NCBI RefSeq assembly: GCF_014897985.1
Contig: NZ_JABUZA010000046.1
Span: 1-33,020, forward strand
Direction: 5' to 3'
DNA: 33,020 nucleotides
Origin: Halomonas colorata
GTDB lineage: Bacteria > Pseudomonadota > Gammaproteobacteria > Pseudomonadales > Halomonadaceae
The notes below the pieces were generated by a model. The model searched no databases and was not told the DNA's origin. It saw nothing but the letters and a program-made list of their open reading frames with translations. A program made the translations under genes and the position numbers. The stretch's first letter is position 1. Every line of letters begins with the position of its first letter. Shown in pieces: positions 1 to 7,530 of this stretch.

Positions 1-19
1 TCCATGGCAGCACTGAATC

Positions 20-253
20 CTATGCAGTTGACGATAGCCGTATTATCGCTGATGGCAGTGACTTTTTCAGAGCTTCCCTAGACAGGTTAGCTACGGAATT
101 CTGGGTAGCCGTTGTTTGAGGCTTCTCCTCGATCTTTGGTTCAACCTTTAGGATCGGCGTCAACCATATCGCTACAGCAATCCCTATTATAGCCACAATG
201 ACGCCTATACCGGTCCATTCCTTTCTTGATAGAAAATCAGAAATTCTTCTCAT
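20..253 (-). CDS. Small single-pass membrane protein, unknown function
   Basis: A 77-aa ORF outside the left boundary of the integrated element. Residues about 14-33 (core GIGVIVAIIGIAVAIWL) form one clear transmembrane helix after a short basic N terminus (MRRISDFLSRKEW). The remainder is a polar tail, probably periplasmic. No family is recognised. It would lie downstream of tRNA-Ser in the uninterrupted chromosome. The surrounding DNA is AT-richer than the housekeeping region on the right, so this flank may itself be accessory. The ATG at 253 has no convincing Shine-Dalgarno, so the start and reality of the gene are uncertain. Positions 254-507 show no further supported gene. Confidence 0.45.
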   Translation of the reverse strand: MRRISDFLSRKEWTGIGVIVAIIGIAVAIWLTPILKVEPKIEEKPQTTATQNSVANLSREALKKSLPSAIIRLSSTA

Positions 254-507
254 AAATTGCGAATATTTTCTCGGCGAGGTTTAACATAGATTATCGTGCT
301 GGCAGCATAACACCACTGAATTAGCATACTGCTTTCTCCGGGAGGGCCGCTTTGGGTCGTTATCAGACTCATATCGCTAGCTCATGATTCTTAAGATAAC
401 AGTAACGAAGCCAGCAAGCCTTGTCACCTTCGTTTTGACGAAAACAAGACTGAGGTAGGTAAAGGTGATAAACCTGATCAAAGTCTGGGCTGCCAAATCC
501 CAAACAC

Positions 508-540
508 AAAAAAGCCCGCTGATTGCTCAGCGGGCTTTTT
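508..540. terminator. Rho-independent terminator, probably the original tRNA-Ser terminator
   Basis: A perfect GCCCGCTGA/TCAGCGGGC stem with a short loop is flanked by an A-run on the left and a T-run on the right, so it could act in both directions. It lies 10 bp beyond the left att core. In the empty chromosome it would directly follow the tRNA-Ser 3' end, so the element has probably displaced it by about 15 kb. Confidence 0.8.
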
Positions 541-550
541 CTATATTCTG

Positions 551-564
551 TGGCGGAGAGGGAG
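551..564. repeat. Distal attachment site core (copy of tRNA-Ser 3' end)
   Basis: TGGCGGAGAGGGAG here is identical to the last 14 bases of tRNA-Ser (minus strand) at 15418-15431. Identity stops on both sides (left copy continues ACCGCC, tRNA copy GGATTCG), which defines the core. Confidence 0.85.
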
Positions 565-614
565 ACCGCCATCATTGCGTTATTATCAATAGCTTACATG
601 CTTACCTATTAATT

Positions 615-650
615 ACCCAACAAAAAAGCCAACATAAATAAAGTCATTGG
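615..650. promoter_or_regulatory. Left arm-type integrase or AlpA binding sites
   Basis: ACCCAAC at 615-621 is followed 14 bp later (start to start) by CCAACATAAATA at 629-640 and then ATTGG at 646-650 with GTGATA. The same motifs recur in the same order and orientation, with the same 14-bp offset, just inside the right end (15284-15320). Conserved architecture at both ends suggests arm-type recombination sites; which protein binds is not shown. Confidence 0.6.
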
Positions 651-666
651 GTGATATGGGGTAATA

Positions 667-1242
667 TTATATTGCACACTGCCTAAGCCCAGAAAGCATA
701 TTCGCTGTAATTGGGTATGTGCCATCTTGTGAGCCAGTTGAATTGTTGACGCCATATCCTATGATGCGAATCATCATAGTTTCACCACCCCTTGCTTGGG
801 AGAGGATTTCTTGGGATTTTTCTAGCTCAGCCATAGTGTAAGGGCTTTGCATAGACATAACGTTTTGCATTGCTTGCTGTATCTGCTCATTCCCCTGGGC
901 TGCTGGCTTATATGAATGCTCTGATATTGGCGTCTCGGTATGGGATATTCGGATTGGCTCATGTTGATCAATCTTCACCAGAACATCACCAACAGGAACG
1001 TTATAGTTATTAGATACGCCAAAGTAAACATTCCCATCCCCAGCCTTGGCAAAGAAAGGGAAGTAGCGCACACCATAAGCAGCTGACAAGTTTTTAAAAG
1101 CGTCGTTGAATTGAACAGCGCAAGCGGTAGTGCCATAGAATTGATCTGTACGTTGATCTACTACCCAGTCACTCTTAAATCCCATATTGGATGCGCAGCC
1201 TGAAAGCGCTAGTACTAAGCTAGCAACAGCTAATTTCTTCAT
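667..1242 (-). CDS. Predicted lipoprotein, unknown function
   Basis: A 191-aa protein with a textbook lipoprotein signal: basic MKK start, hydrophobic stretch, and lipobox LSGC with the lipidated cysteine at residue 16. This predicts membrane anchoring facing the periplasm. The mature part has no recognised domain; it is polar, with a methionine/glutamine-rich segment around residues 115-140. A strong purine-rich SD (AAAGGGGCAGGG) precedes the ATG at 1242. It is the last gene before the left att site and is separated from the rest of the element by 1.4 kb of non-coding DNA, so it is probably a cargo gene with its own promoter. A surface-exclusion or phage-interference role is possible but not supported by any motif. 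Confidence 0.75.
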   Translation of the reverse strand: MKKLAVASLVLALSGCASNMGFKSDWVVDQRTDQFYGTTACAVQFNDAFKNLSAAYGVRYFPFFAKAGDGNVYFGVSNNYNVPVGDVLVKIDQHEPIRISHTETPISEHSYKPAAQGNEQIQQAMQNVMSMQSPYTMAELEKSQEILSQARGGETMMIRIIGYGVNNSTGSQDGTYPITANMLSGLRQCAI

Positions 1243-1404
1243 TCCCTGCCCCTTTAATTATTAATTACCAGCGGTAGCATAGCCTATCTTTTCTTAGCTG
1301 GTTAGCACCCATTCAGTAACCAGCCTAAAGGTGATGGTAGTCGGCGCGCATGATATCCATGCATAGGCGTAGACGAATTAAAAAGCTAAAACGCCTAGTA
1401 CCCT

Positions 1405-1425
1405 CCCCCTCTAAACCTCGTAAAG
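1405..1425 (-). repeat. Copy of the element-specific CCCCCTCTAAACC motif
   Basis: CCCCCTCTAAACC (1405-1417) and the following bases match 9100-9120 at 20 of 21 positions in the same orientation. Two more copies of the 13-bp core occur inverted at 8787 and 9132. Four copies in one small element suggest a protein-binding site. Confidence 0.6.
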
Positions 1426-1535
1426 CCACGAAACAACACAAGGAACACTAAAGCAAGGGAAGCAGGGTTCTACGAAACTTTTGTAATACCCTGCGAAAGC
1501 GCAGAGTTTTTTAAGCCACTCAGTCACTCTTTAGC

Positions 1536-1559
1536 GATGTCCTGATGTTTCAGGACATC
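1536..1559. repeat. Perfect hairpin in the non-coding region
   Basis: GATGTCCTGA and TCAGGACATC form a perfect 10-bp stem around a TGTT tetraloop. No T-run follows on either strand, so it is not an ordinary terminator. It could be an operator or part of a structured RNA. Confidence 0.6.
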
Positions 1560-1661
1560 TATTCAACGAGCGCAATTTTGCGCCCATCTGCGTTTTCATA
1601 ACTCATATGGCCTGGGTATCGCCGGGAAGGTCAGTACGACCGTCTCGGGTGGTCAGATTGA

Positions 1662-1911
1662 CCACGGCTAAAAGTGACTGAATCTCACAATTAAAAGGGG
1701 GAACCCTCTACTTTGCCCTTGCGCGTTTGAAACGCGGATCTGCCCATTATCTTTCTCCGGTCTCAAACCGACAAACTCCCGCGCTTTTACTCAGGCTGAG
1801 GAAAAGCCGGAATCCCGGCCTTAAGGCTGGCCGGTCAATTTGACCGGGTAAGTTATTGATAGTCAGCTATTCCTGCACGTTTCCGGGTTTCAAACCGCAA
1901 AACACCGCGCC
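1662..1911. repeat. Duplicated non-coding module, left copy
   Basis: Two segments here recur in order at 2398-2534. One begins with CGGCTAAAAGTGACTGA (1665 on), like CGGCTAGAAGTGACTCA at 2410. The other spans about 1827-1895 and contains CGGTCAATTTGACCG, then ATTGATAG, ATTCCTGCA and CCGGGTTT, like 2461-2530. The left copy is longer by about 100 bp, which itself contains a diverged CTCAAACCG segment similar to the one at 1889-1897. Confidence 0.6.
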
Positions 1912-2030
1912 TCTCCTCAATCCCCGGAATTAGGGGTATTTTAATACCACCAATCGATGGGAATTTGTGAGTAGTTTTGAACGACTTTCAAAGCGGATGG
2001 CTAGCCTAGCCAAGCTCCGTAATAACTAGT

Positions 2031-2118
2031 GATTTGGTGGATACCGCCCTGGATACCAGTAAGTGGATACTGGGGATTTGGTGGAAACCAATATGGAAAC
2101 TATCGCATGGAAACCTAC
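2031..2118. repeat. Two tandem iteron triplets (candidate origin or binding array)
   Basis: A 44-bp unit occurs twice (2031-2074, 2075-2118), each starting GATTTGGTGGA. Each unit carries three octamers: TGGATACC/T at 2038, 2050 and 2064, and TGGAAACC/T at 2082, 2094 and 2108. Spacings are 12, 14, 18, 12 and 14 bp. All three octamers of the first unit have T where all three of the second have A. This regular direct-repeat pattern resembles replication iterons. Confidence 0.6.
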
Positions 2119-2397
2119 ACCAGTGCAGCCGTGACACTATTATCCGGGCGCGTAACTCTACGGATATGCAGGGTTAATAATTGCCGCCGAAAACGCTCTG
2201 TGAGCGTGCTTTAAGTTTTCAGCATTCTTCAACATGTGGAGATTAACCTGCACCTTCGATATGAGGTTTTATTAGGTATCTAGCTTGATCTGAGTGGGCT
2301 TAAAATCCCTACTTTCCCCGACTCATAGAGCGATCGCCCGAAAACCCAAAGAACCCAACTGGTACCATTTGAAATGGATGCAGTGAAACACATTCGT

Positions 2398-2534
2398 CAG
2401 GCTGAGCGCGGCTAGAAGTGACTCAAGATCACATGTAAAGGGGCCGGCCCTCCTCTTTTAGCTGGTCGGTCAATTTGACCGTGCAGGTCATTGATAGACT
2501 GCAATTCCTGCAAGCTCCCGGGTTTTAAATCGGT
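2398..2534. repeat. Duplicated non-coding module, right copy
   Basis: This is the compact copy of the module described at 1662-1911. It has TCAGGCTGAG, then CGGCTAGAAGTGACTCA, a purine-rich run, CGGTCAATTTGACCG (2466-2480), ATTGATAG, ATTCCTGCA and CCCGGGTTTT. The palindrome is exactly conserved between copies while the flanks diverge, suggesting the palindrome is the functional part. Confidence 0.6.
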
Positions 2535-2655
2535 CATTTGCTGCGGCTATGTACAGCGCCAGCAGTTGCGTTTTGTTGCCTTTATCGTTGCGCTGACAGG
2601 GCACTGAGCCGAGAACCCGGCTTAGCGCCCTGATGCTCGCGTAGTGGCTCGGCCA

Positions 2656-3231
2656 TTAAAGATGGATACCCATCATTTTTAGCTGCTGCACCATGCCCTC
2701 GAGGGATCGCTGGTCATACTCTTCTATTCGGCTGACGATTTTGTGATAAGTAGGCCAACGCATCCACTTAGGCTTTGGGATGTAGTGGGCGGGGGCATCC
2801 AGGGCGCCAAAATCGCACGCTAGTTTGCGGCGTAGCTTCCACGCTTGATCATTAGCAGCATCTCGCTTTGCCCGCTGCTGAGAGGCGTAATTGACGCCAA
2901 CGCATGCCCGGCAGGCGAATACACTACTCGCCAGTAGCTTTGCGCAGCGCTTATTGCAGACAGGGCAAAGGAACATGGCCCGCTCTCCACCCATATGGCA
3001 AGGCAGCCACTCTATCTGAACCGTGTAGTCGTATGGTTTGCCATCACAGTTATAAGAAAACTGTACGTTACTGGGATCAATGCAATGTAGCGATATGGCG
3101 GCAACGCGCTCACCGTTCCGATTTGTCCATTGCCAATCGCAAGAATATCCACGAGTAAGCACGCCAGACCTTTTGAGACTACTGGCTGCTATTGAACGAT
3201 ACCCCTCGACCGCATCCTTTTGCTTTTGCAT
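2656..3231 (-). CDS. Zinc-ribbon protein of a mobile-element family, unknown function
   Basis: A 191-aa protein whose middle contains two CxxC pairs (CPVCNKRC and CRAC, residues about 89-110), expected to form a zinc ribbon, followed by the VNYASQQ segment and a basic helical C terminus with a PKPKWMRWPTYHK motif. This arrangement (aromatic N-terminal beta region, GG.R..FLCP, zinc ribbon, then PKPK.M.W.TY) is one I recognise from hypothetical proteins on proteobacterial plasmids and islands; no function is established to my knowledge. Nucleic-acid binding is a reasonable inference. It is the last gene of the leftward tape-measure operon, 19 bp after a tiny ORF. The start at 3231 has an AGGT-type SD. 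Confidence 0.75.
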   Translation of the reverse strand: MQKQKDAVEGYRSIAASSLKRSGVLTRGYSCDWQWTNRNGERVAAISLHCIDPSNVQFSYNCDGKPYDYTVQIEWLPCHMGGERAMFLCPVCNKRCAKLLASSVFACRACVGVNYASQQRAKRDAANDQAWKLRRKLACDFGALDAPAHYIPKPKWMRWPTYHKIVSRIEEYDQRSLEGMVQQLKMMGIHL

Positions 3232-3250
3232 GGCGACCTAAATCCATTGG

Positions 3251-3370
3251 CTAACTTGCAAAAAAAACCTTCTGCACGGTGATGGCAAAGGCATGAGCAA
3301 TTTGCGCACCCCTTGCCCAAACCTCGCCATCGCGGGTCATTAGTTCAATTTCTGATCCTTCGAATACCAT
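3251..3370 (-). CDS. Very small ORF, possible antirepressor-like fragment
   Basis: A 39-aa ORF filling the gap between two genes of the same strand (25 bp and 19 bp to its neighbours). The N-terminal pattern FEGSEIELMTRDGEVWARG faintly recalls the start of BRO/antirepressor N domains (F-G-x-x-V-x-V with D-G-x-x-W), but it ends before a domain could fold. The ATG at 3370 lacks a good SD. A strong SD instead precedes an 18-codon ORF starting at about 3396, which ends in a TAATG overlap with an internal in-frame ATG of this ORF. It may be a truncated or frameshifted gene. Confidence 0.3.
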   Translation of the reverse strand: MVFEGSEIELMTRDGEVWARGAQIAHAFAITVQKVFFAS

Positions 3371-3395
3371 CGGTATGTATTATCCCGGCCAGGCA

Positions 3396-3890
3396 TTAGC
3401 GCCCCCTCCGGTTAATTCCGAAATTATTAGCTAATGGCTTATCAAGCGAACCGTCTCCAAGCATGCCCTTTACGGCATTTTTCACATAAACATGCATTTC
3501 TCTCATGCCACCAGCACCCATCCGGCTTTCTGAGCTCGAAAATTCCAGTTCCTTACCTTCGTTGTGAATATGAATCGATATACCGCCGCCTATGCCGCTA
3601 CCCGTGCCGCTCATGTCACCATTAGACGTAGCCTTTCCGCTTCTGCCTGGTAACAAATATTGCTGCGTGCTTTGAATCATTAGCTCGCGCTTCCCGTCCT
3701 CGGCGATACGATAGGCATTGCCTGTCGTGACATTGCCGCCATGCAGGCGGCCTCCGGGCTGGGCATTACCGTTAGTAGAGACGGTGCCAACCATCGTTGA
3801 AGTAATCGCCTTACGCCAGCGTGTACGGGCGTCCGGCCTGCCTTTTGGGCGCCCTGCTGGGTTGCCGCTTTCACCTGCTTTGTATGCCAT
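3396..3890 (-). CDS. Chimeric protein: terminase-small-like N terminus joined to tape-measure C-terminal tail
   Basis: A 164-aa protein. Residues 1-30 (AGESGNPAGRPKGRPDARTR) match the start typical of DUF5681/terminase small subunit-like proteins. Residues about 58-82 (NAYRIAEDGKREL) resemble the glycine-rich C-terminal region of tape measure proteins. Residues 105-164 closely parallel the last 60 residues of the 1011-aa tape measure encoded just upstream: both have IHIHNEGK, ESR.GAGG.REMHV and GINRRGR at the very end. The homology is visible in protein and, weakly, in DNA, so this is an old partial duplication. It lies 80 bp downstream of a small gene in the tape-measure operon. A role in tail assembly, as a C-terminal decoy or an alternative tape-measure end, is inferred only. 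Confidence 0.7.
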   Translation of the reverse strand: MAYKAGESGNPAGRPKGRPDARTRWRKAITSTMVGTVSTNGNAQPGGRLHGGNVTTGNAYRIAEDGKRELMIQSTQQYLLPGRSGKATSNGDMSGTGSGIGGGISIHIHNEGKELEFSSSESRMGAGGMREMHVYVKNAVKGMLGDGSLDKPLANNFGINRRGR

Positions 3891-3970
3891 CTGCTACTGT
3901 TCTCTCACTGTTCAGATCAATGGCGATCACGCTTATCGCCACGCCTCTATGATCGGTTTTCGCCTGCCAT

Positions 3971-4150
3971 TTACCTGTAAACCCTCACAAACCCATGGCG
4001 TGCCAACATTTCATCCATCTCGCCATTTATAATCATTTCCTCCACTGCTTCGAGGCACCATTTATGGAGGTCGGGATACTGCTTAAGAAACGCCTCTTTA
4101 TCGCGCTTGTATTTCAGAATATTTTCAATCGATACAACGTTGTCATTCAC
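3971..4150 (-). CDS. Small acidic helical protein, unknown function
   Basis: A 59-aa protein. The GTG at 4150 is preferred because GAGGTG lies 7-8 bases upstream; an ATG at 4207 would add 19 unlikely residues and run back into the intergenic hairpin region. The sequence is helical and acidic in the middle (KWCLEAVEEMIINGEMDEM), with no recognised domain. It sits between the tape measure gene (ends 4232) and the chimeric tape-measure-tail gene. Position directly after a tape measure suggests a tail-assembly or tail-associated role, but nothing in the sequence proves it. Confidence 0.55.
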   Translation of the reverse strand: MNDNVVSIENILKYKRDKEAFLKQYPDLHKWCLEAVEEMIINGEMDEMLARHGFVRVYR

Positions 4151-4231
4151 GTCACACCTCAAATTCAAATGGGTTGATGCCCAACATAGAAACTTAGGGC
4201 CCTGCAAAAGCAGGGCTGATCAATCTGGACG

Positions 4232-7200
4232 CTAGCGCCCTCTTCTGTTGATTCCATAATTAAGATTCATATCTTTATCGATCGAGCCATCTTTCATCAT
4301 CCCTTTAAATGAATTCCGGACGAATACATGCATTTCTCTCAGGCCGCCGGCCCCTGTTCGACTCTCAGTGCGGTCGACCTCCATATCTTTGCCTTCGTTA
4401 TGGATGTGGATTTGAATATTGCTTCCACCAGAGCCTGGTGATGCTCCGCTGCCACTATTACCCATTGATAGATAGCGTTGCCCTGATTTCAGTCCCTCTA
4501 GGTGGCTACGCATGCCTGGCTGGTCAACAACGTTTTTCGGCATGACGTACTCGCCACGGTGAACAATCCCCGCGGGTTCATTACGTGACCCGGAGCCGGT
4601 GTATCCACCGGATGCATAGCCAGTTGCGGCGATTTGCGACATGAAGCCAGTGCCCACGCCCACGGCTTGAGATGCAACGTATGCTCCAGAGCCTATGCCG
4701 GCAGCAGCGCCGAAGGTGGCGATTGAGGCAGCGATAGCAGCGGGCTGCCATGCAGCAAGGGCGGTTGCTCCCCCTGTGACAGCAGCGCTAGTAGCGGCCG
4801 TCTGCATTGTCTGCCCCATAGCGGCATTAATAAGCATCTGCACGCCAAGCTTGATGAACGATTGGAGCAATGACCCCGCCACTGTCTGGCCTACGCTTTT
4901 AAGGATGTCGTTCATACCCTCAGCGTTCTGCATACCGTTCATAAACGCGCTGGCAATAGTGTCATCAAGATTGACAAACGCATCGCCTAGGTTGCGGGTT
5001 AGGGCAGCCATGGGGTCGCCTGCGTTAGTCTGAATCTCAAGCAGCTTTTGCACCGCTTGCTCGCTAAAGCCAGTGATTTCCTGGAGGCATTTTGCGTAAT
5101 CCTCTTTGCGCTGCTGGGCCATCTCCTCTTGATGGCGAAGTGCTTCTTCTTTTTCGCGGGCATTAAGCTCCTGCAATTTTTGCAGGTAACTTTCATTATT
5201 GCGGCTAAGTAAGTCACGCTGCTGCGCGCTGCCTTCTTCAAAAAGCGACTGAATCTCAACGTTCCGGCGCTGATATTCAGAGAAGGCGGCTTCGCTTTCG
5301 GTCTGTAGTGAGGAAACCACCGCCTGGCGGCGACGATCCATTTCCTGCTTTAGGCGCTCAGTCTCTCGCTTGGCTTTTTCGTCTGCACCAGTACCGCCTG
5401 ATTCCGTTCGTCCTGGCGGGGTGATGTCTGGCCGTGTTTGCGACAACTCCACCATGATGTCGTTATATTCATGCAGTAGCTTTTCGCCATCCTCAATGCT
5501 TACATTGATTGACGTTAATTCTCGTTGCAGCTCTCGCGCCCTAGCCAGGTCCTCGGCCGATGCAATTTCCATTGCACCGCCCTGGGGCGTGAGCTGGCCA
5601 CTGTTTTCGATCAGAGAGGATATTGACTCTATCTCTCCCTTAAGCTCTGCCGCCGCCGCTCTCTGAACAGCCAGGTTTCCAGCCAGCGCTGAATTCGTAA
5701 GCAGTCGCTGCGATGCCTCAAGCTCTCGGAAGGCTCCCGCCAATCCGTGAATATCTAGGCGAGTTTGATTTGCTTCTCTTTGAACCAAGCCAAGCTCATC
5801 GCGGAACGTGTAAATTGCAGTAGCTGCACCAACAACAAGGCCTACCGGCCCAAACAGCGTCATTAACACGGTCCGGAGCCCAGCCAGCGCCCCGGTCAGC
5901 GTCAGCGTTCCTGCCGTCCACCCCGCTTTGGCCGCCACCAGCCCGCCGATAGCCTGTACGGCACGCGCACCGGCTGCGGCTGACATTACCTGTATAGCTG
6001 CCGCAAGCCCCTCAACAACGCGAAGAGACTCTTCACCAACGTCATTTGCCTCCGCCCATGCGTCGCCCATGCCGTTCCATACACTGATAACGCCAGTCGC
6101 AGTTTTGATGACGTTTTCAAGGCCGCCCGCTAGCCCGCTATCGCCTAGCTGCAATATTGATTCAGCGATGGCAGAGCTAAGCGACTTCATCGCAGGCCCT
6201 AACCCTTGCTCAATAATGCCAGCCATGCGTTCAGCTTCACCAGCTGCATCAGTGATAGCGCCTTTGTAGTCATTTACCAGAACCTGGGCAGCGGCGCCCG
6301 CTTCAGAGCCAAACAGGGCGATAGCGTCAGCCGTGCTTAGGTTCGCACCCCTTAGCGTTTCAAGAACTGGACCTAGTCCACGCGCCTCAATGTTTACATC
6401 AGCGATGCTGAGGCCGTATTTATCGAGAATATCCTCGCCGCCGCTGGTGACGTTTGATAGCTGACGAATCACGCCGACTAGACCTGTACCCGCTCGGCTA
6501 GCCTGGATGCCCGCATCTGACATATTGCCAATAGATGCTGCGGCCTCCTCAATTGATATACCAGCACTGGCAGCGAAGGGTGCGGCAAATGAAAGCGCTT
6601 GTCCTAATTGCTCAATCGTGGTGTTTGACCGCGATGCAGTAGCAGCCAGTACGTCATTAACACGGCCAAGCTGGCCAACCTCAAGCCGCATGCCGCCCAG
6701 CACGTTAGATGCGATGTCGGCGGCGCTGGCAAGATCAAGACTGCCAGCCGTAGCAAGCTGCAATATACCCGGCGTGGATGCCAGTATTTCGTTGACCTGA
6801 AAGCCCGCCTGGGCAAGAAAGCGCTGCGCCTCTGCCGCCTGTTGAGCGCTGAATTGTGACGTGGCCCCGAGTGATCGAGCTTGCTTCTCAAGATCAGCCA
6901 TTTGTGATTCAGTAGCGCGAGAGACGGCAGCTAGGCCATTCATGGCGGTTTGAAAATCGGCAACCTGATTAACAGCAGCTTGAAGAGATGCGCCAATACC
7001 AACTGTTGCTAAAGCTGCGGCGGCTATACCGGCGAATCGTTTCACACCATTAAGCGAGCTGCCAAGGCGGTCAGTTTCCTGCTTAACTCCCTTGGTGATC
7101 GGCTTGAGCTGGGTCATCTGGCGGCCGAATTTATCCGTGGAATTCGCTGCACCGTCGAACTCGCGCTCAATTTTTTGAATAGATCGGTCGATCTCTTGCT

Positions 7201-7267
7201 CAGCCTTTAAAAGCCCCTCTGTTTGGGCATCCACGGTGTAATACAGGCGGCCGACGTTTACGCTCAT
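4232..7267 (-). CDS. Phage tail tape measure protein, TP901 family
   Basis: A 1011-aa protein. In tailed phages this family sets tail length, is packed inside the tail tube and helps DNA enter the cell. Seen here: a coiled-coil N terminus (about 13-75), a hydrophobic segment (77-98), the TP901 core with its F-T-AMN-LAAVSRATE and ATSQFSAQQAAEA signatures (about 105-345), further hydrophobic segments (about 470-500), a long charged coiled coil (about 620-740), a Gly/Ala-rich region, a VHRGEYVMP segment, and a GINRRGR end. At roughly 0.15 nm per residue it would specify a tail of about 150 nm. It appears intact. No tail tube, chaperone, baseplate or tip genes surround it, which is highly unusual. 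The ATG at 7267 follows the previous stop by 9 bp. Confidence 0.95.
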   Translation of the reverse strand: MSVNVGRLYYTVDAQTEGLLKAEQEIDRSIQKIEREFDGAANSTDKFGRQMTQLKPITKGVKQETDRLGSSLNGVKRFAGIAAAALATVGIGASLQAAVNQVADFQTAMNGLAAVSRATESQMADLEKQARSLGATSQFSAQQAAEAQRFLAQAGFQVNEILASTPGILQLATAGSLDLASAADIASNVLGGMRLEVGQLGRVNDVLAATASRSNTTIEQLGQALSFAAPFAASAGISIEEAAASIGNMSDAGIQASRAGTGLVGVIRQLSNVTSGGEDILDKYGLSIADVNIEARGLGPVLETLRGANLSTADAIALFGSEAGAAAQVLVNDYKGAITDAAGEAERMAGIIEQGLGPAMKSLSSAIAESILQLGDSGLAGGLENVIKTATGVISVWNGMGDAWAEANDVGEESLRVVEGLAAAIQVMSAAAGARAVQAIGGLVAAKAGWTAGTLTLTGALAGLRTVLMTLFGPVGLVVGAATAIYTFRDELGLVQREANQTRLDIHGLAGAFRELEASQRLLTNSALAGNLAVQRAAAAELKGEIESISSLIENSGQLTPQGGAMEIASAEDLARARELQRELTSINVSIEDGEKLLHEYNDIMVELSQTRPDITPPGRTESGGTGADEKAKRETERLKQEMDRRRQAVVSSLQTESEAAFSEYQRRNVEIQSLFEEGSAQQRDLLSRNNESYLQKLQELNAREKEEALRHQEEMAQQRKEDYAKCLQEITGFSEQAVQKLLEIQTNAGDPMAALTRNLGDAFVNLDDTIASAFMNGMQNAEGMNDILKSVGQTVAGSLLQSFIKLGVQMLINAAMGQTMQTAATSAAVTGGATALAAWQPAAIAASIATFGAAAGIGSGAYVASQAVGVGTGFMSQIAATGYASGGYTGSGSRNEPAGIVHRGEYVMPKNVVDQPGMRSHLEGLKSGQRYLSMGNSGSGASPGSGGSNIQIHIHNEGKDMEVDRTESRTGAGGLREMHVFVRNSFKGMMKDGSIDKDMNLNYGINRRGR

Positions 7268-7276
7268 AAATTACCC

Positions 7277-7501
7277 TCAGTGAATACTATTCGTATGAGC
7301 TTCGGCCGCATTCAACCTTGCCAGCAGGGATCGGCAAGCCTTCCTGCTAAAACGCTGCTGCTGTAGCTCGTAATCAAGCCCCGCCCTGGCTGCTATAACC
7401 AGGGTTCGAAATAGCGGGTCTTTGGCCATGCCGGCGTCTGCGAAGAACTCAACCATCTGTACGGCCTGATCAAGCTCTACTGGCTTTGCCTGTGCCTTCA
7501 T
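7277..7501 (-). CDS. Small hypothetical protein directly upstream of the tape measure gene
   Basis: A 74-aa mostly helical, basic-ended protein (QMVEFFADAGMAKDPLFRT; QQQRFSRKACRSLLARLNAAEA). No family recognised. SD GGAGGAAGGGG lies immediately upstream of the ATG at 7501. It is 9 bp upstream of the tape measure start and is certainly co-transcribed with it. In siphophages the slot before the tape measure usually holds tail assembly chaperones; this protein occupies that position but shows no sequence feature or slippery frameshift site that would confirm such a role. Confidence 0.65.
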   Translation of the reverse strand: MKAQAKPVELDQAVQMVEFFADAGMAKDPLFRTLVIAARAGLDYELQQQRFSRKACRSLLARLNAAEAHTNSIH

Positions 7502-7530
7502 TGCCCCTTCCTCCTGTTCAGACCGTTGGG

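Larger units (their letters stand above)
1243..2655. other. 1.4-kb non-coding, repeat- and palindrome-rich cis region
   Basis: No credible gene lies in these 1413 bp. The stretch holds a perfect 10-bp-stem hairpin (1536-1559), GCGCAA/TTGCGC (1569-1582), three related GGTCA-type palindromes (1651-1667, 1829-1843, 2466-2480), GGTATT/AATACC (1935-1948), TGGCTAG/CTAGCCA (1998-2012), diverged duplicated modules, and two iteron triplets at 2031-2118. This density of structure suggests a cis-acting region such as a replication origin, packaging site or structured RNA. Which of these is correct is unknown. Confidence 0.65.

Noticed and set aside
369..575. 68-aa ORF crossing the left att site
   Set aside because: It spans the terminator and the att core and has no coding character.
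2029..2214. 61-aa plus-strand ORF (IWWIPPWIPVSGYW...)
   Set aside because: It is a translation of the iteron array, with no SD or similarity.
1243..2655. CRISPR array or retron in the repeat-rich region
   Set aside because: Repeats are diverged and irregularly spaced, no spacer pattern exists, and no cas or reverse transcriptase gene is present.
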